64,000 nt of DNA from Longitalea arenae (lineage in GTDB: Bacteria; Bacteroidota; Bacteroidia; Chitinophagales; Chitinophagaceae), in assembly GCF_016924755.1 (NCBI RefSeq), contig NZ_JAFFJX010000012.1:1-64000 (forward strand), given 5' to 3'. Position 1 is the stretch's first letter, and every line of letters begins with the position of its first letter. Below are positions 9,001 through 17,753 of the stretch, piece by piece. The translations under genes and the position numbers were made by a program. The notes beneath the pieces were generated by a model, which saw only the letters and a program-made list of their open reading frames with translations, did no database searches and was not told where the DNA came from.

Positions 9001-9414
9001 GACATGAATGGTGATGAAGAATTCGTAACAGGCTTGTGGACTGGCGAAGGATCTACCAATAAATTCCCGTCGGCCATAGCTACTACTGCATCGTGGAACA
9101 ACAATGCGAGTTCATTTTATGTAGAGAACGGCTCTTACCTGCGCTTGCAGAACGTTCAGCTGGGCTACAATTTTAAATTGGGAAAAGATGGGAATGGCCC
9201 TTCCTTCCGCGTGTATGCAACAGCTGACAGGCCTTTGATCTTTACCCGGTACAGCGGTGTAACGCCTGAAGTAGCTGGTTCTGCCGTTTTGCAAAAAGAC
9301 AGGCAGGCAGCACCATCCAATACACCGGCCACCGTTATTTCATCAACAGGATATGATAATAACGTTTACCCTACCACCGCTGTGTATACGATCGGTGTAA
9401 GGATCACTTATTAA
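6013..9414 (+). CDS. SusC/RagA-type TonB-dependent outer membrane transporter
   Basis: A 1133-residue TonB-linked importer. Order: a long leader with signal peptide (hydrophobic core about 23-40, cleavage near GGFSQ), a Secretin/TonB short N-terminal (STN) domain (about 48-118), a carboxypeptidase-regulatory-like domain (about 128-200, VSGRVTSSTGEPIAGVSVLV), the plug with the SusC signature VVVIGYGTTSRRDLTA and GVRAANGVVIITTKKG, then the beta barrel ending in the aromatic-rich IGVRITY. The STN domain marks it as a signalling transporter that talks to FecR. With SusD it should import large oligosaccharides released by the GH144 enzyme downstream. Start chosen because the preceding basic segment is typical of this family. 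Confidence 0.97.
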   Translation: MKKNGILLSFGSDPLLLKFIRIMKLSFAIILLSCLHVAAGGFSQNRISVDFQSTQLKRALSLIEKKSDFRFLYNENLVTNAPRITLTMVNAEVTDVLNRVLNNTGLSYQLMANKLIILKTGISPVQDLRVSGRVTSSTGEPIAGVSVLVKNTSIGTTTDASGNYALTVPDSAILVYSSLGFETQEIPVNGRTTIDVSLKSADASSLQQVVVIGYGTTSRRDLTAPVGVVNPEDLNKRMTATPMQALQGNAPGVQVVTNGAPGGSPTVRIRGVGSFNNTNPLYVVDGMFVDNIDFLNTNDIGDMSILKDASAAAIYGVRAANGVVIITTKKGRYNMKTRVTYNGYFGVQRPTGDFKLANGAQYAAMQLAKGTATDSARVTLSSSRFGGSGVNPTTSTDWYDEILKSSALMHNHSIDLAGGASKVNYTLGLNYLYQDGIMETENNFKRYNVRFQLEAKPYEFLKLGITSHLSNFTQRNPNIGAFSLAYMASPLYPVFDESNALAFPEKYTSSSSLGFANGVFNNPVAAANYWFDKTKGFQFLPTVYAEADIIKNKLSFRSQLSQRYGSNLNQNYLPEYYVDNIQRQVVSTLTTTETRSENYILDNLITYRDEIGDHHWTLLLGQSVRDERFRSTQVITDSVPSQETFWYADQGIRRTNGYNETGFRNSSASWFGRISYDFAGKYLLTGTFRADGTSKYQDKWGYFPSIGLGWVISEEGFMKGQQLFDQLKIRGSWGKLGNDNVSPSTGYAVVFTGNDYSGVFGSTSGANGTTQTGYRIDPIFGTVNWEVVTEWDAGIDFSLLNRRLKGSVDYYHRQTEKLAFERNIPFIGIRQYGNWGKVNNSGIEVDLSWADKIGKLGYRFSGNLSTLKNEIVDLQGLKNLPGGPAEFPTLSRVGDPFNFFYGYQVAGIYQNQAEIDADPIAQANDVKPGYFKYVDQNGDKVLDAEDRVNLGSYLPKVTYGFNMELNYNNFDLSIFFQGVGGNSILNYNRATRQKFPDMNGDEEFVTGLWTGEGSTNKFPSAIATTASWNNNASSFYVENGSYLRLQNVQLGYNFKLGKDGNGPSFRVYATADRPLIFTRYSGVTPEVAGSAVLQKDRQAAPSNTPATVISSTGYDNNVYPTTAVYTIGVRITY

Positions 9415-9432
9415 TTTTTAATACTTCGCATC

Positions 9433-10950
9433 ATGAATACGATAAAAAATATATTACTGCTCTTATTGGCGACAGAGATAGCGGGGTGTAATAAACTCCT
9501 TGACCGCGATGTGGAAGACCAGACCAGAAGCACCATTATAAATTATACGAACCTGAATTCGATGTATTCACCCGTGTCGGGCGTTTACAGAACGGCAGCA
9601 GGCGATAACCCGGGGCTGGTTCACTGGATGGATGTTGGTGTGCGCACGGTACGCGGCGATGATGTGGCCAAAGGCTCAGCGCCCAATGACCAGTTAACGC
9701 TCACTGATATCAAAAATTTTCAGAACAATAACCCTGGCGTCGTTTCTTTCTGGGGAAATAACAATTACTGGAATGACCATTTTGGCCTCGTGTTGTATTG
9801 CAATGAAGCCATAAACGATTTGAACAGGTATGAAGTTAATATTCCTGCCGGCGATAATCCCAACCGGGCAAACTATAATCAGTACAAATCAGAGATCCGG
9901 GTGATCAGGGCCTTCGCACATTTACTGGCCTCCCGGGTTTTTGGCGATGTGCCCATTGTATTGGATAATACAACGCTTACCCAGGTACCTAAAAGCACAG
10001 TACGCGAAGTACGCGAATGGATCATCAGTGAAATGGATTCTTCTATTTCATTTCTGGAAGATGCCAGGCCAAACCAGTCGGTGCACAGGGGTGCAGTAAC
10101 AAAGTATACGGCGCTCCTGCTGAAAGCCAAAGCGGCCGCAGATCTGGCCGGTAATGATAATGGAAGTACGTACTGGGATGTTGTACTGTCTGCTACCAAC
10201 GAAATTATCAACAGCAATAAGTTCAGCCTCTTCCCCGATTTTTATCAGTTGTGGAAAATTCCGGGCAAACTCAGCGATGAATCTTTGTTCGAATTGCAGT
10301 ATACAGATTTTGGAACAAGTACAGGAACAAGTATTAAACCGGGCGCATTTTGGGACTTTCAGGGTCCAAACGGAAACCAGCGGGGCAGTTTTATAAGCGG
10401 CTGGGGTTTCCTGGAACCTACGCAGAACATTGTTGATTTTTTCAATACCCGTAATGATTCTGTTCGCCTTAAAACAAGTGTACTTTTTGCAGGTCCTGAT
10501 GAAGATACATATGTAATTACACCCAGTGGTGATAGTATCTATGGCAATACAAACGGCCAGCGGCGGTTTATGGGCAAGGCTTACCTGCCCAGGAACCAGG
10601 TTACATCCGGAAGAAGGGAGTATGGAACAAACAACAACGTGCGGGTGCTGCGATATGCCGATGTATTGCTGTTAAATGCTGAAGCAAAAGTGCGCAAAGG
10701 TCAAAATGGGGATGCTCCTTTTAACCAGGTTCGCCAGCGGGCCAAATTGAATCCAATAACAGGTGTTACCTTACAACAGGTATTGGACGAGCGCCGCGCC
10801 GAGTTTGCCTGCGAATGGTGGGGTGAGCGGTATAACGACCTGATACGAACAGGCCAGGCCGCAACTGTGTTGGCGCCTGCAGGCTTTAATCCGGGCGAAG
10901 AGTACCTGCCCATTCCCATAGCGCAAAGAGATCTGAACCCAAATTTGTAG
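9433..10950 (+). CDS. SusD/RagB family glycan-binding lipoprotein
   Basis: A 505-residue surface lipoprotein; the signal peptide ends in a lipobox (LATEIAGC, Cys19). The SusD fold is indicated by the N-terminal LLDRDVEDQTRSTIINYTNL segment and the C-terminal block VLRYADVLLLNAEAKVRKGQ ... ERRAEFACEWWGERYNDLIR, which are family signatures. It begins 18 bases after susC and forms the lid of the SusCD import complex. The ligand is unknown but should match the linked enzymes. Confidence 0.96.
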   Translation: MNTIKNILLLLLATEIAGCNKLLDRDVEDQTRSTIINYTNLNSMYSPVSGVYRTAAGDNPGLVHWMDVGVRTVRGDDVAKGSAPNDQLTLTDIKNFQNNNPGVVSFWGNNNYWNDHFGLVLYCNEAINDLNRYEVNIPAGDNPNRANYNQYKSEIRVIRAFAHLLASRVFGDVPIVLDNTTLTQVPKSTVREVREWIISEMDSSISFLEDARPNQSVHRGAVTKYTALLLKAKAAADLAGNDNGSTYWDVVLSATNEIINSNKFSLFPDFYQLWKIPGKLSDESLFELQYTDFGTSTGTSIKPGAFWDFQGPNGNQRGSFISGWGFLEPTQNIVDFFNTRNDSVRLKTSVLFAGPDEDTYVITPSGDSIYGNTNGQRRFMGKAYLPRNQVTSGRREYGTNNNVRVLRYADVLLLNAEAKVRKGQNGDAPFNQVRQRAKLNPITGVTLQQVLDERRAEFACEWWGERYNDLIRTGQAATVLAPAGFNPGEEYLPIPIAQRDLNPNL

Positions 10951-10977
10951 CAAGCTGATCAACTGGTTAAGGTCACC

Positions 10978-11016
10978 TGATCCGATGGCTGGGTTTTCGC
11001 GCCGGCCATCGGATCA
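10978..11016 (+). other. Strong intercistronic hairpin between susD and the GH144 gene
   Basis: Perfect 12-bp stem: TGATCCGATGGC (10978-10989) with GCCATCGGATCA (11005-11016), 15-base loop. It is not followed by U residues, so it is more likely an RNA processing/stability barrier or partial terminator. It could explain higher susCD than enzyme expression, as often seen in polysaccharide loci. Confidence 0.55.
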
Positions 11017-11071
11017 TTGAAAATGTTCGATCCATACCCCAACAAGTACCGAAACCAAACGCAACGCCGCA

Positions 11072-12430
11072 ATGATAAGATACAGGGTAACCCTAATTAC
11101 AGTTTTGTTTTCTTTTTTACTGATCCGTTGTACCAATACGCAAAAATCCGTAAACCATGAGGTTAAGTTCACCCCGGAAGATGAAGAGCTGTTCACGACA
11201 GTGCAGGAACACACCTTTCATTATTTCTGGGATGGTGCCGAACCTGTCAGCGGCATGGCAAGAGAGCGTATACATGTAGATAATATTTATCCGGAAAAAG
11301 ATCAAACCGTTGTTACCAGCGGAGGTAGCGGCTTTGGCGTAATGGCCATCCTCGTGGGTATCCACCGCGGCTTCATTACGCGTGACCAGGGCCGCGAGCG
11401 CCTCGAAAAAATTGTGGAATTCCTGAAGACGGCCGACCGTTTTCATGGCGCCTGGCCGCATTGGTGGTATGGTCAAACCGGTAAAGTAAAACCCTTTAGT
11501 CCCAAAGACAATGGTGGCGACCTGGTAGAGACCTCTTTCATGTTACAGGGTCTCTTGTGCGCCCGGCAGTATTTTCAACGGGGCGATTCCGCCGAACAGG
11601 TGCTTGCCGCCCGTATCGATACCTTATGGCGCGAAGTCGAATTCGATTGGTACCGGAAAGGCGAAAATGTATTATACTGGCATTGGAGCCCTGATCATAA
11701 ATGGGAAATGAATTTTCCGGTGCGTGGTTATAACGAATGTTTGATCATGTATATCCTGGCGGCTTCTTCACCAACACATGGGGTGCCGCCTGAAGTATAT
11801 CACGAAGGCTGGGCACAGAACGGCCGCATCGTTGAACGGGCGCCCGTATACGATTATTCCCTGCAGTTGTATCACCAGGGCGATTCGCCGTACGGGGGGC
11901 CCTTGTTCTGGGCGCATTACTCTTACCTGGGGCTCGATCCGCGTGGATTGCGTGACCGTTATGCCGATTACTGGACTGAGAACAAAAATCAAACGCTGAT
12001 CAATTTCACCTGGTGTGTAAAAAATCCTAAACACTATGTAGGATATGGGCCTGATAACTGGGGGCTTACTGCCAGTTATTCTGTACGTGGGTATGCAGCG
12101 CATGCGCCCGGCAACCTTTCCGATCATGGAGTGATCTCACCCACCGCAGCTTTATCCTCATTTCCCTATACCCCACAGCTCTCTATGCAGGCCATGCGCC
12201 ATTGGTACAATGATATGCGCGACAGGTTGTGGGGGCCCTATGGTTTTTACGATGCGTTTAGTCAAACCGCCAACTGGTATCCCCAGCGTTACCTGGCCAT
12301 CGATCAGGGGCCTGCCGTTGTAATGATGGAAAATTATCGCAGCGGTTTATTATGGCGATTGTTCATGAGCTGTCCCGAAATAAAAACAGGGTTGAAAAAG
12401 CTTGGGTTTACAAGTCCGCATTTAAAGTAA
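11072..12430 (+). CDS. GH144-type endo-beta-1,2-glucanase (glycoamylase-like domain), lipoprotein
   Basis: A 452-residue protein with a lipoprotein signal (cleavage before Cys20, LLIRC) and one alpha/alpha-barrel glycoamylase-like domain: HTFHYFWDGAEP, TSGGSGFGVMAILVG, DNGGDLVETSFMLQGLL, WHWSPDHKWEMNFPVRGYNE. The founding GH144 member is a Chitinophaga pinensis endo-beta-1,2-glucanase. Asp146, Asp150 and Glu222 here keep the spacing (4 and 72 residues) of the three acidic residues I recall as essential in that enzyme (D135, D139, E211). As an outer-membrane-anchored endo-enzyme it would cut the polymer for SusCD. Function as a beta-1,2-glucanase is inference from family; other glycoamylase-like members may differ. 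Confidence 0.82.
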   Translation: MIRYRVTLITVLFSFLLIRCTNTQKSVNHEVKFTPEDEELFTTVQEHTFHYFWDGAEPVSGMARERIHVDNIYPEKDQTVVTSGGSGFGVMAILVGIHRGFITRDQGRERLEKIVEFLKTADRFHGAWPHWWYGQTGKVKPFSPKDNGGDLVETSFMLQGLLCARQYFQRGDSAEQVLAARIDTLWREVEFDWYRKGENVLYWHWSPDHKWEMNFPVRGYNECLIMYILAASSPTHGVPPEVYHEGWAQNGRIVERAPVYDYSLQLYHQGDSPYGGPLFWAHYSYLGLDPRGLRDRYADYWTENKNQTLINFTWCVKNPKHYVGYGPDNWGLTASYSVRGYAAHAPGNLSDHGVISPTAALSSFPYTPQLSMQAMRHWYNDMRDRLWGPYGFYDAFSQTANWYPQRYLAIDQGPAVVMMENYRSGLLWRLFMSCPEIKTGLKKLGFTSPHLK

Positions 12431-12547
12431 AACGGGCGCCCAGGCGAAACCAAAACCTGCAGGCAGCCGGATGCTGCATGTAGCCGGCGCTGCCGGGTAT
12501 GCCGGAAGCCGTGCGGTGGAAGTTCGAATTAAAAAATTTTTTAGAAA

Positions 12548-14377
12548 ATGTTTACAAAACTTCTTTATAAAGTCTTTTTGTTCATTGTTATACTACCAGT
12601 ACCACAGGTGTTCCCTCAAAGCAAGGTTGATAATAAAGGTGGGTCTCTTTCTGACAGGAGGCCCGCCTTACCTAATTCTTCTCCCCGTACCTACTGCAAT
12701 CCCCTGAATATTGATTACGGCTATACCCCCATACCCAACTTTACCGAATGGGGCCGGCATCGCGCTACGGCGGATCCCGTCATTGTCACTTACAAAGGCG
12801 ACTATTATCTTTTCAGCACCAATCAATGGGGATACTGGTGGAGCAGTGATATGAGCAACTGGCATTTTATTTCGCGTTTATTTTTGAAGCCTTACCATAA
12901 AGTGTATGATGAGCTTTGCGCACCAGCCGTTTGGGTGCAGGGCGATACCATGTTCGTGTTTGGCTCAACCTACACCAGTAATTTCCCAATATGGATGAGC
13001 ACGAACCCCAAGGGCAATGAATGGAAAGAAGCGGTGGACTCTTTTGAAATAGGCGGCTGGGACCCGGCCTTCTTCCTAGATGATGATGGGAAATTGTATA
13101 TGTATAACGGCAGCAGCAACCGATATCCGTTATATGGGATTGAAGTTGACCGTAAAACATTTGATCCCAAAGGCACCCGCAAAGAAATGTACATGCTGGA
13201 AGACTGGCGTTATGGCTGGCAGCGATTTGGTGAACATTATGATAATACTTTTTTAGATCCCTTCATCGAAGGGGCCTGGATGACAAAACACAACGGTAAA
13301 TATTATTTGCAATACGGGGCCCCGGGTACCGAGTTCAGCGGTTATGCCGATGGCGTGGTAGTAGGTGATCATCCACTGGGGCCATTTACTCCGCAATCGC
13401 TTCCCTTCAGCTTTAAGCCCGGAGGTTTCGCCCGCGGCGCCGGACACGGCGCTACCTTCAAGGACCCGTTCAATAAATGGTGGCATGTGTCTACCATCGC
13501 CATTTCGGTCAAAAATAATTTTGAACGACGGATCGGCATCTGGCCGGCCGGATTCGATAAAGACGATGTGATGTATATGAATTCGGCTTTCGGTGATTAC
13601 CCATATTATTTGCCGGGAAAGAACGGATCTGCTAATGATACTAACCGGGCTGAAGCCGGCGTATTTACCGGCTGGATGCTCCTGAATTATAACAAACCGG
13701 TTACGGTTTCATCTACCCTCGGCAGTTACTACCCTAATTTTGCCGTGGATGAAGATATTAAAACCTACTGGAGCGCTGCCAGCGGCAACAAAGGCGAATG
13801 GATAAGCACTGATCTCGGCAATATCGCTACCGTACGGGCCATCCAGATCAACTATGCCGACCAGGATGTAGATTTCCTGGGCAAGACAAAAGATGTTTAT
13901 CATCAGTATAAACTATATCATAGTGCCGATGGAAAAAAGTGGACCTTGCTGGTCGACAAGAGTAATAACAAGACCGATGTGCCGCACGAATATATTGAAC
14001 TCCAAAACCCTGTTCAAACCCGTTATCTGAAATTAGAGAACATTCATATGCCCGGGGGAGAATTTGCACTCAGCGGCCTGCGGGTATTTGGAAATGGCAA
14101 TGGCAGCAAGCCCGACTCAGTTAAACAATTTGTTGTGCTGCGAACCGAGAAGGACAAGCGCAGCGCCTGGTTAAAATGGTCGCCGGTTGATAATGCATAC
14201 GCTTATAATATTTACATGGGCATTGCTCCTGACAAATTATACAATTGTGTAATGGTGTATAGCAGCAATGAATATTACTGCAAAACCATGGATAAGGAAA
14301 AACCTTATTATTTTTCTATTGAAGCCATCAACGAAAACGGCGTATCGGCAAGAACCAAAATTGTAAGAGTAGATTAA
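12548..14377 (+). CDS. Family 43 glycoside hydrolase with discoidin (F5/8 C) and fibronectin-like domains
   Basis: A 609-residue exported enzyme. After a hydrophobic N-terminus comes a five-bladed GH43 propeller (about 50-360) with the expected catalytic acids: Asp76 in RATADPV (base), Asp172 in GGWDPAFF and Glu241 in FIEGAWM (acid). A discoidin/F5-8C-like carbohydrate-binding domain follows (about 385-515, FAVDEDIKTYWSAASGNKGE) and then a fibronectin III-like module (about 525-609). GH43 enzymes usually act on arabinose, xylose or galactose linkages, so its presence in a supposed beta-glucan locus suggests a substituted polymer or a new specificity. GC-rich hairpins lie in the 117-base gap before it. 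Confidence 0.88.
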   Translation: MFTKLLYKVFLFIVILPVPQVFPQSKVDNKGGSLSDRRPALPNSSPRTYCNPLNIDYGYTPIPNFTEWGRHRATADPVIVTYKGDYYLFSTNQWGYWWSSDMSNWHFISRLFLKPYHKVYDELCAPAVWVQGDTMFVFGSTYTSNFPIWMSTNPKGNEWKEAVDSFEIGGWDPAFFLDDDGKLYMYNGSSNRYPLYGIEVDRKTFDPKGTRKEMYMLEDWRYGWQRFGEHYDNTFLDPFIEGAWMTKHNGKYYLQYGAPGTEFSGYADGVVVGDHPLGPFTPQSLPFSFKPGGFARGAGHGATFKDPFNKWWHVSTIAISVKNNFERRIGIWPAGFDKDDVMYMNSAFGDYPYYLPGKNGSANDTNRAEAGVFTGWMLLNYNKPVTVSSTLGSYYPNFAVDEDIKTYWSAASGNKGEWISTDLGNIATVRAIQINYADQDVDFLGKTKDVYHQYKLYHSADGKKWTLLVDKSNNKTDVPHEYIELQNPVQTRYLKLENIHMPGGEFALSGLRVFGNGNGSKPDSVKQFVVLRTEKDKRSAWLKWSPVDNAYAYNIYMGIAPDKLYNCVMVYSSNEYYCKTMDKEKPYYFSIEAINENGVSARTKIVRVD

Positions 14378-14444
14378 TAATGAAGCGGACCGACCGCAGT
14401 CCTATAGAAAAGAATTAAAACGAAAGACTCAAAAAAATATCAAT

Positions 14445-16721
14445 ATGCCGAGGTTAATTTCAACGATTGTAGGTTTATTTTTCCTGTTTCAGCTGGCTGC
14501 ACAAACACCCGATGCAAAAATGAAAGCATACGTGGCCAATCTCATGAGTAAAATGACCCTTGAAGAAAAGATCGGTCAGCTGAACCTGGTAACACCCGGC
14601 TGGGGCGTTCCTACCGGCTCTGTAGTAAGTAAAGGCGTGGAAGATAATATCCGCAAAGGCCGGGTAGGTGGCTTGTTTGGCATTTTCGGTGCCGACAAAG
14701 TGCGCCAGGCGCAAACACTGGCTATTAAGGAAAGCCGCTTGCATATCCCCCTGTTATTCGGTCTCGATGTAATTCATGGTCATAAAACTATTTTTCCCAT
14801 TCCTTTGGCCATTTCCTGTTCCTGGGATACGGCATTGATCGAGCGCAGTGCCCGTATAGCTGCTATGGAAGCAACGGCCGATGGCTTGTGCTGGGTATTC
14901 TCGCCCATGGTAGATATCGCCCGTGATCCGCGCTGGGGCCGCATTGCAGAAGGTTCCGGCGAAGACCCTTACCTGGGATCAAAGATCGCACGCGCCATGG
15001 TAAAAGGTTATCAGGGCAATGACCTGTCGAAAGACAATACCGTAATGGCTTGTGTTAAACATTTTGCCTTATATGGCGCTGCCGAGGCCGGCCGCGATTA
15101 CAACACCACCGATATGAGCCGCATCAGAATGTACAACGAATACCTGCCGCCCTACAAGGCGGCAGTGGATGCGGGCGTAGGCAGTGTTATGAGCTCTTTC
15201 AATGAAATCGATGGCATACCGGCTACCGGCAACCGGTGGTTGCTGACCAATTTATTACGCCAACAATGGGGCTTTAACGGACTGGTGGTATCTGATTATA
15301 CCTCCGTTAACGAGATGACTGCCCATGGCCTGGGCGACCTGCAGGCTGTTTCCGCCCTGGCATTGAATGCTGGTTTGGATATGGATATGGTGGGCGAAGG
15401 GTTTTTAACCACCCTGCAAAAGTCGCTGAAAGAAGGCAAGGTTACCACAAAACAGATCGATGATGCCTGCCGCCGCATCCTTGAAGCAAAATATAAGCTG
15501 GGCTTGTTTCAGGACCCCTACCGTTATATTAACGAAGCGCGTGCAGACAAAGAAATTCTCACTGAAGAAAATAGAAAAGCGGCCCGGGAAATAGCTACGC
15601 GTTCAATGGTGCTGTTGAAAAATGAGCGTCAGATCCTGCCATTGAAGAAGACGGGCACCATTGCTTTGATCGGTCCCCTCGCCGATAACCATTCAGAAAT
15701 GTTGGGCACCTGGGCTGTATCGGGCGATAAAACAAAAAGTGTTACCATAAAACAGGGGATCCAGAATGTAGCCGGTACCGGCTTACAGATCATATATGCA
15801 AAAGGCGCAAACATCACCGATGACACGGCTTTTGCCAAACGGATCAGTCCCTTTGCAGAACCAACCGAAATTGATGCCCGCTCGCCGGACACCCTGATCC
15901 GCGAGGCGGTTGAAGCAGCCGGAAAAGCAGATGTGGTGGTAGCGGTAGTGGGCGAAGCAGCGGAAATGTCGGGCGAGTCGGCCAGCCGTACCGAACTCGA
16001 TCTTCCCGGCAGCCAGCGTAAATTGATAGAAGCATTGGCAAAAACCGGGAAACCCCTGGTGGTGGTATTGATGAATGGCCGCCCCCTCGCAATACCCTGG
16101 CTCCACCAGCAGGCGCCCGCCATACTGGAGGCCTGGTTCGCAGGCACTGAGGCTGGTAACGCCATTGCAGATGTGTTGTTTGGAAATTACAATCCATCGG
16201 GCAAACTCACGACTTCCTTCCCACGAAGTGTGGGCCAGATCCCCATTTATTATAATCACAAAAACACCGGAAGGCCCTATGAAGGCGGGAGCCCAAAGTT
16301 CAAATCGAACTATCTCGATGAGGTAAATGAGCCCTTATATCCTTTTGGCTACGGACTCAGCTATACGACCTTTACCTATGATACAGTTACTTTAAGTCAA
16401 ACTGTTTTAAGGCCGGGCCAGTCGATAACCGCATCCGTTATGGTTAAAAATGCAGGTAACCTGACCGGGGAAGAAACGGTACAATTGTATATCCGTGATC
16501 TGGTGGGGTCAGTAGCCCGGCCCGTAAAAGAATTAAAGGGCTTTCAAAAAGTACAGTTGAATGCGGGCGAATTGAAGAAGGTGGAATTCACCATCACCGA
16601 AAATGATCTGAAGTTTTATAACAGCGATCTGAAGTATGTATCAGAACCAGGCGATTTCAAACTTTACATCGGCACCAACAGCCGCGATGTGAAGGAAGCA
16701 GCTTTCAGGTTGGTAAAATAA
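14445..16721 (+). CDS. bglX: Family 3 beta-glucosidase (BglX type)
   Basis: A 758-residue periplasmic enzyme with signal peptide (MPRLISTIVGLFFLFQLAAQ). The TIM-barrel domain carries GLDVIHGHKT, VKHFALYGAAEAGRDYN and the nucleophile Asp284 in LVVSDYTS. The alpha/beta sandwich supplies the likely acid/base Glu511 in EMSGESASR, and a fibronectin III-like domain closes the protein (from about 655). It would remove glucose from oligosaccharides delivered through SusCD. Bacteroides GH3 enzymes linked to GH144 genes are known to prefer beta-1,2-gluco-oligosaccharides, which fits this context but is inference here. The HAD gene starts 2 bases after its stop. Confidence 0.95.
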   Translation: MPRLISTIVGLFFLFQLAAQTPDAKMKAYVANLMSKMTLEEKIGQLNLVTPGWGVPTGSVVSKGVEDNIRKGRVGGLFGIFGADKVRQAQTLAIKESRLHIPLLFGLDVIHGHKTIFPIPLAISCSWDTALIERSARIAAMEATADGLCWVFSPMVDIARDPRWGRIAEGSGEDPYLGSKIARAMVKGYQGNDLSKDNTVMACVKHFALYGAAEAGRDYNTTDMSRIRMYNEYLPPYKAAVDAGVGSVMSSFNEIDGIPATGNRWLLTNLLRQQWGFNGLVVSDYTSVNEMTAHGLGDLQAVSALALNAGLDMDMVGEGFLTTLQKSLKEGKVTTKQIDDACRRILEAKYKLGLFQDPYRYINEARADKEILTEENRKAAREIATRSMVLLKNERQILPLKKTGTIALIGPLADNHSEMLGTWAVSGDKTKSVTIKQGIQNVAGTGLQIIYAKGANITDDTAFAKRISPFAEPTEIDARSPDTLIREAVEAAGKADVVVAVVGEAAEMSGESASRTELDLPGSQRKLIEALAKTGKPLVVVLMNGRPLAIPWLHQQAPAILEAWFAGTEAGNAIADVLFGNYNPSGKLTTSFPRSVGQIPIYYNHKNTGRPYEGGSPKFKSNYLDEVNEPLYPFGYGLSYTTFTYDTVTLSQTVLRPGQSITASVMVKNAGNLTGEETVQLYIRDLVGSVARPVKELKGFQKVQLNAGELKKVEFTITENDLKFYNSDLKYVSEPGDFKLYIGTNSRDVKEAAFRLVK

Positions 16722-16723
16722 TT

Positions 16724-17368
16724 ATGAACCGTAACTTGCGCCCAAATCAACCATCAATGGCACCTGTGAAAAGTATCATTTTTGATTTGGGCGGAGTTTT
16801 ACTCAACCTCGATGTAGCGAAAACCAGTAAAGCATTCAAGGATTTAGGCATTACACAAATAGATGAACTTTTTCGGATAGGGTTCGCGGCCTCTTTTTTC
16901 AAAGACTATGAAAAGGGCACTATTTCCGACGAGGAATTTGTACAAAGCGCCCTGGAGCTAACGCATCCCGGCACTACAAAGGAGCAGGTCATCGATGCCT
17001 GGAATGTGATGCTGCTGGATTTTCCGGCCGAACGGGTAACCTTTCTTAAAGAACTGAAAAGCAAATACCGATTGTTTTTATTCAGTAATACCAATCACAT
17101 TCATTTGTTGTCTTTTCATAAAACTTACCGCGAGGTGTATGGCAGCGAAATGGATGAACTGTTTGAAAAAGCATACTACTCACACCTCATTAAACTGCGT
17201 AAACCGGATGTGCCGGCTTTTGAATATGTAATTAAGGATAGTGGTGTAAATGCCGCAGAAACCCTCTTTATCGACGATGCGCTGGTAAATGTGGAGGGGG
17301 CCAGGCTGGCAGGTTTACAGGCCATTCACCTGACGGATGGCAAAACGATTTTGGAGCTGGGACTTTAA
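16724..17368 (+). CDS. HAD-superfamily phosphatase (beta-phosphoglucomutase/YihX-like)
   Basis: A 214-residue subclass IA HAD hydrolase. Motif I is IFDLGGVLLNLD (two Asp separated by the GG loop; the second acid is replaced by Gly, as in YihX-like proteins), motif II is LFSNTNHIH, motif III the conserved Lys near LRKPD and motif IV FIDDALVNVEGA. It follows the GH3 gene by 2 bases, so it is translated from the same message. A YihX-like sugar-phosphate (for example glucose-1-phosphate) phosphatase role would suit the locus but is not proved. Met12 is an alternative start. Confidence 0.85.
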   Translation: MNRNLRPNQPSMAPVKSIIFDLGGVLLNLDVAKTSKAFKDLGITQIDELFRIGFAASFFKDYEKGTISDEEFVQSALELTHPGTTKEQVIDAWNVMLLDFPAERVTFLKELKSKYRLFLFSNTNHIHLLSFHKTYREVYGSEMDELFEKAYYSHLIKLRKPDVPAFEYVIKDSGVNAAETLFIDDALVNVEGARLAGLQAIHLTDGKTILELGL

Positions 17369-17392
17369 GTACCTTTTCCTGTACTTCCTTCG

Positions 17393-17615
17393 GGTTGTGG
17401 TTTGGTTGGGGTTTGGTTGTGGTAATATCAGGTTAACCTTTTCTTTACCCCCCGGGTAATAAAAAGGAAATAAAAAGATAAAGGCAACCAAACCCTGATA
17501 TTGCCGGGACCAGAAGAAAAGGTAAGCGGGAGGTAAAGAAGGGGTAAAGAAAAGTAACCAATACCTGGGGAATAGGTAAACAAGAGGTAAAGAATAGGTA
17601 AACAAGAGGTAACCA
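17393..17615. repeat. Degenerate 11-bp word array (GGTAAAnAAGA) with inverted arms
   Basis: From 17521 the sequence is a run of 11-base words beginning GGTAA: 17521, 17532, 17543, then after a 32-base interruption 17575, 17586, 17597 and 17608. The last part also reads as a 22-bp tandem repeat (17571-17592, 17593-17614, 20 of 22 identical). Upstream (17393-17480) are inverted counterparts: GGTTTGGTTG, GGTAATATCAGG and TTTTCTTTACC each have a complementary copy further right, but in the same order, so they cannot all pair in one nested hairpin. Together with the 7-bp array at 17719 this fills the 385-base gap between convergent genes. Confidence 0.75.
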
Positions 17616-17718
17616 CGGTTCAAAAGCGAAAAGCTTACAAAATTGTAAATCTGATGGTTGCGACGCATAAACAAGAGAGGCAACCAGGAGCTGAAAAAAG
17701 CCTGAGCGCCTTTTAACT

Positions 17719-17752
17719 GCCAAATGCGAACTGTGAACTGCGACTGCGAACT
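17719..17752. repeat. 7-bp word array next to the DUF4834 stop codon
   Basis: Words GCCAAAT, GCGAACT, GTGAACT, GCGACT, GCGAACT follow one another, and the array ends one base before the stop codon (17754-17756, minus strand) of the DUF4834 gene. The same word family occurs next to the adk stop at 54015-54042. Confidence 0.7.
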
Positions 17753-17753
17753 A

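Noticed and set aside
12471-12707. Plus-strand frame overlapping the start of the GH43 gene
   Set aside because: The GH43 frame with catalytic residues continues through it; this frame has no protein features.
16724-17368. HAD gene as the end of a complete phosphorylase pathway for the glucan locus
   Set aside because: No phosphorylase gene is present in the locus, so only a loose link to sugar phosphates can be made.
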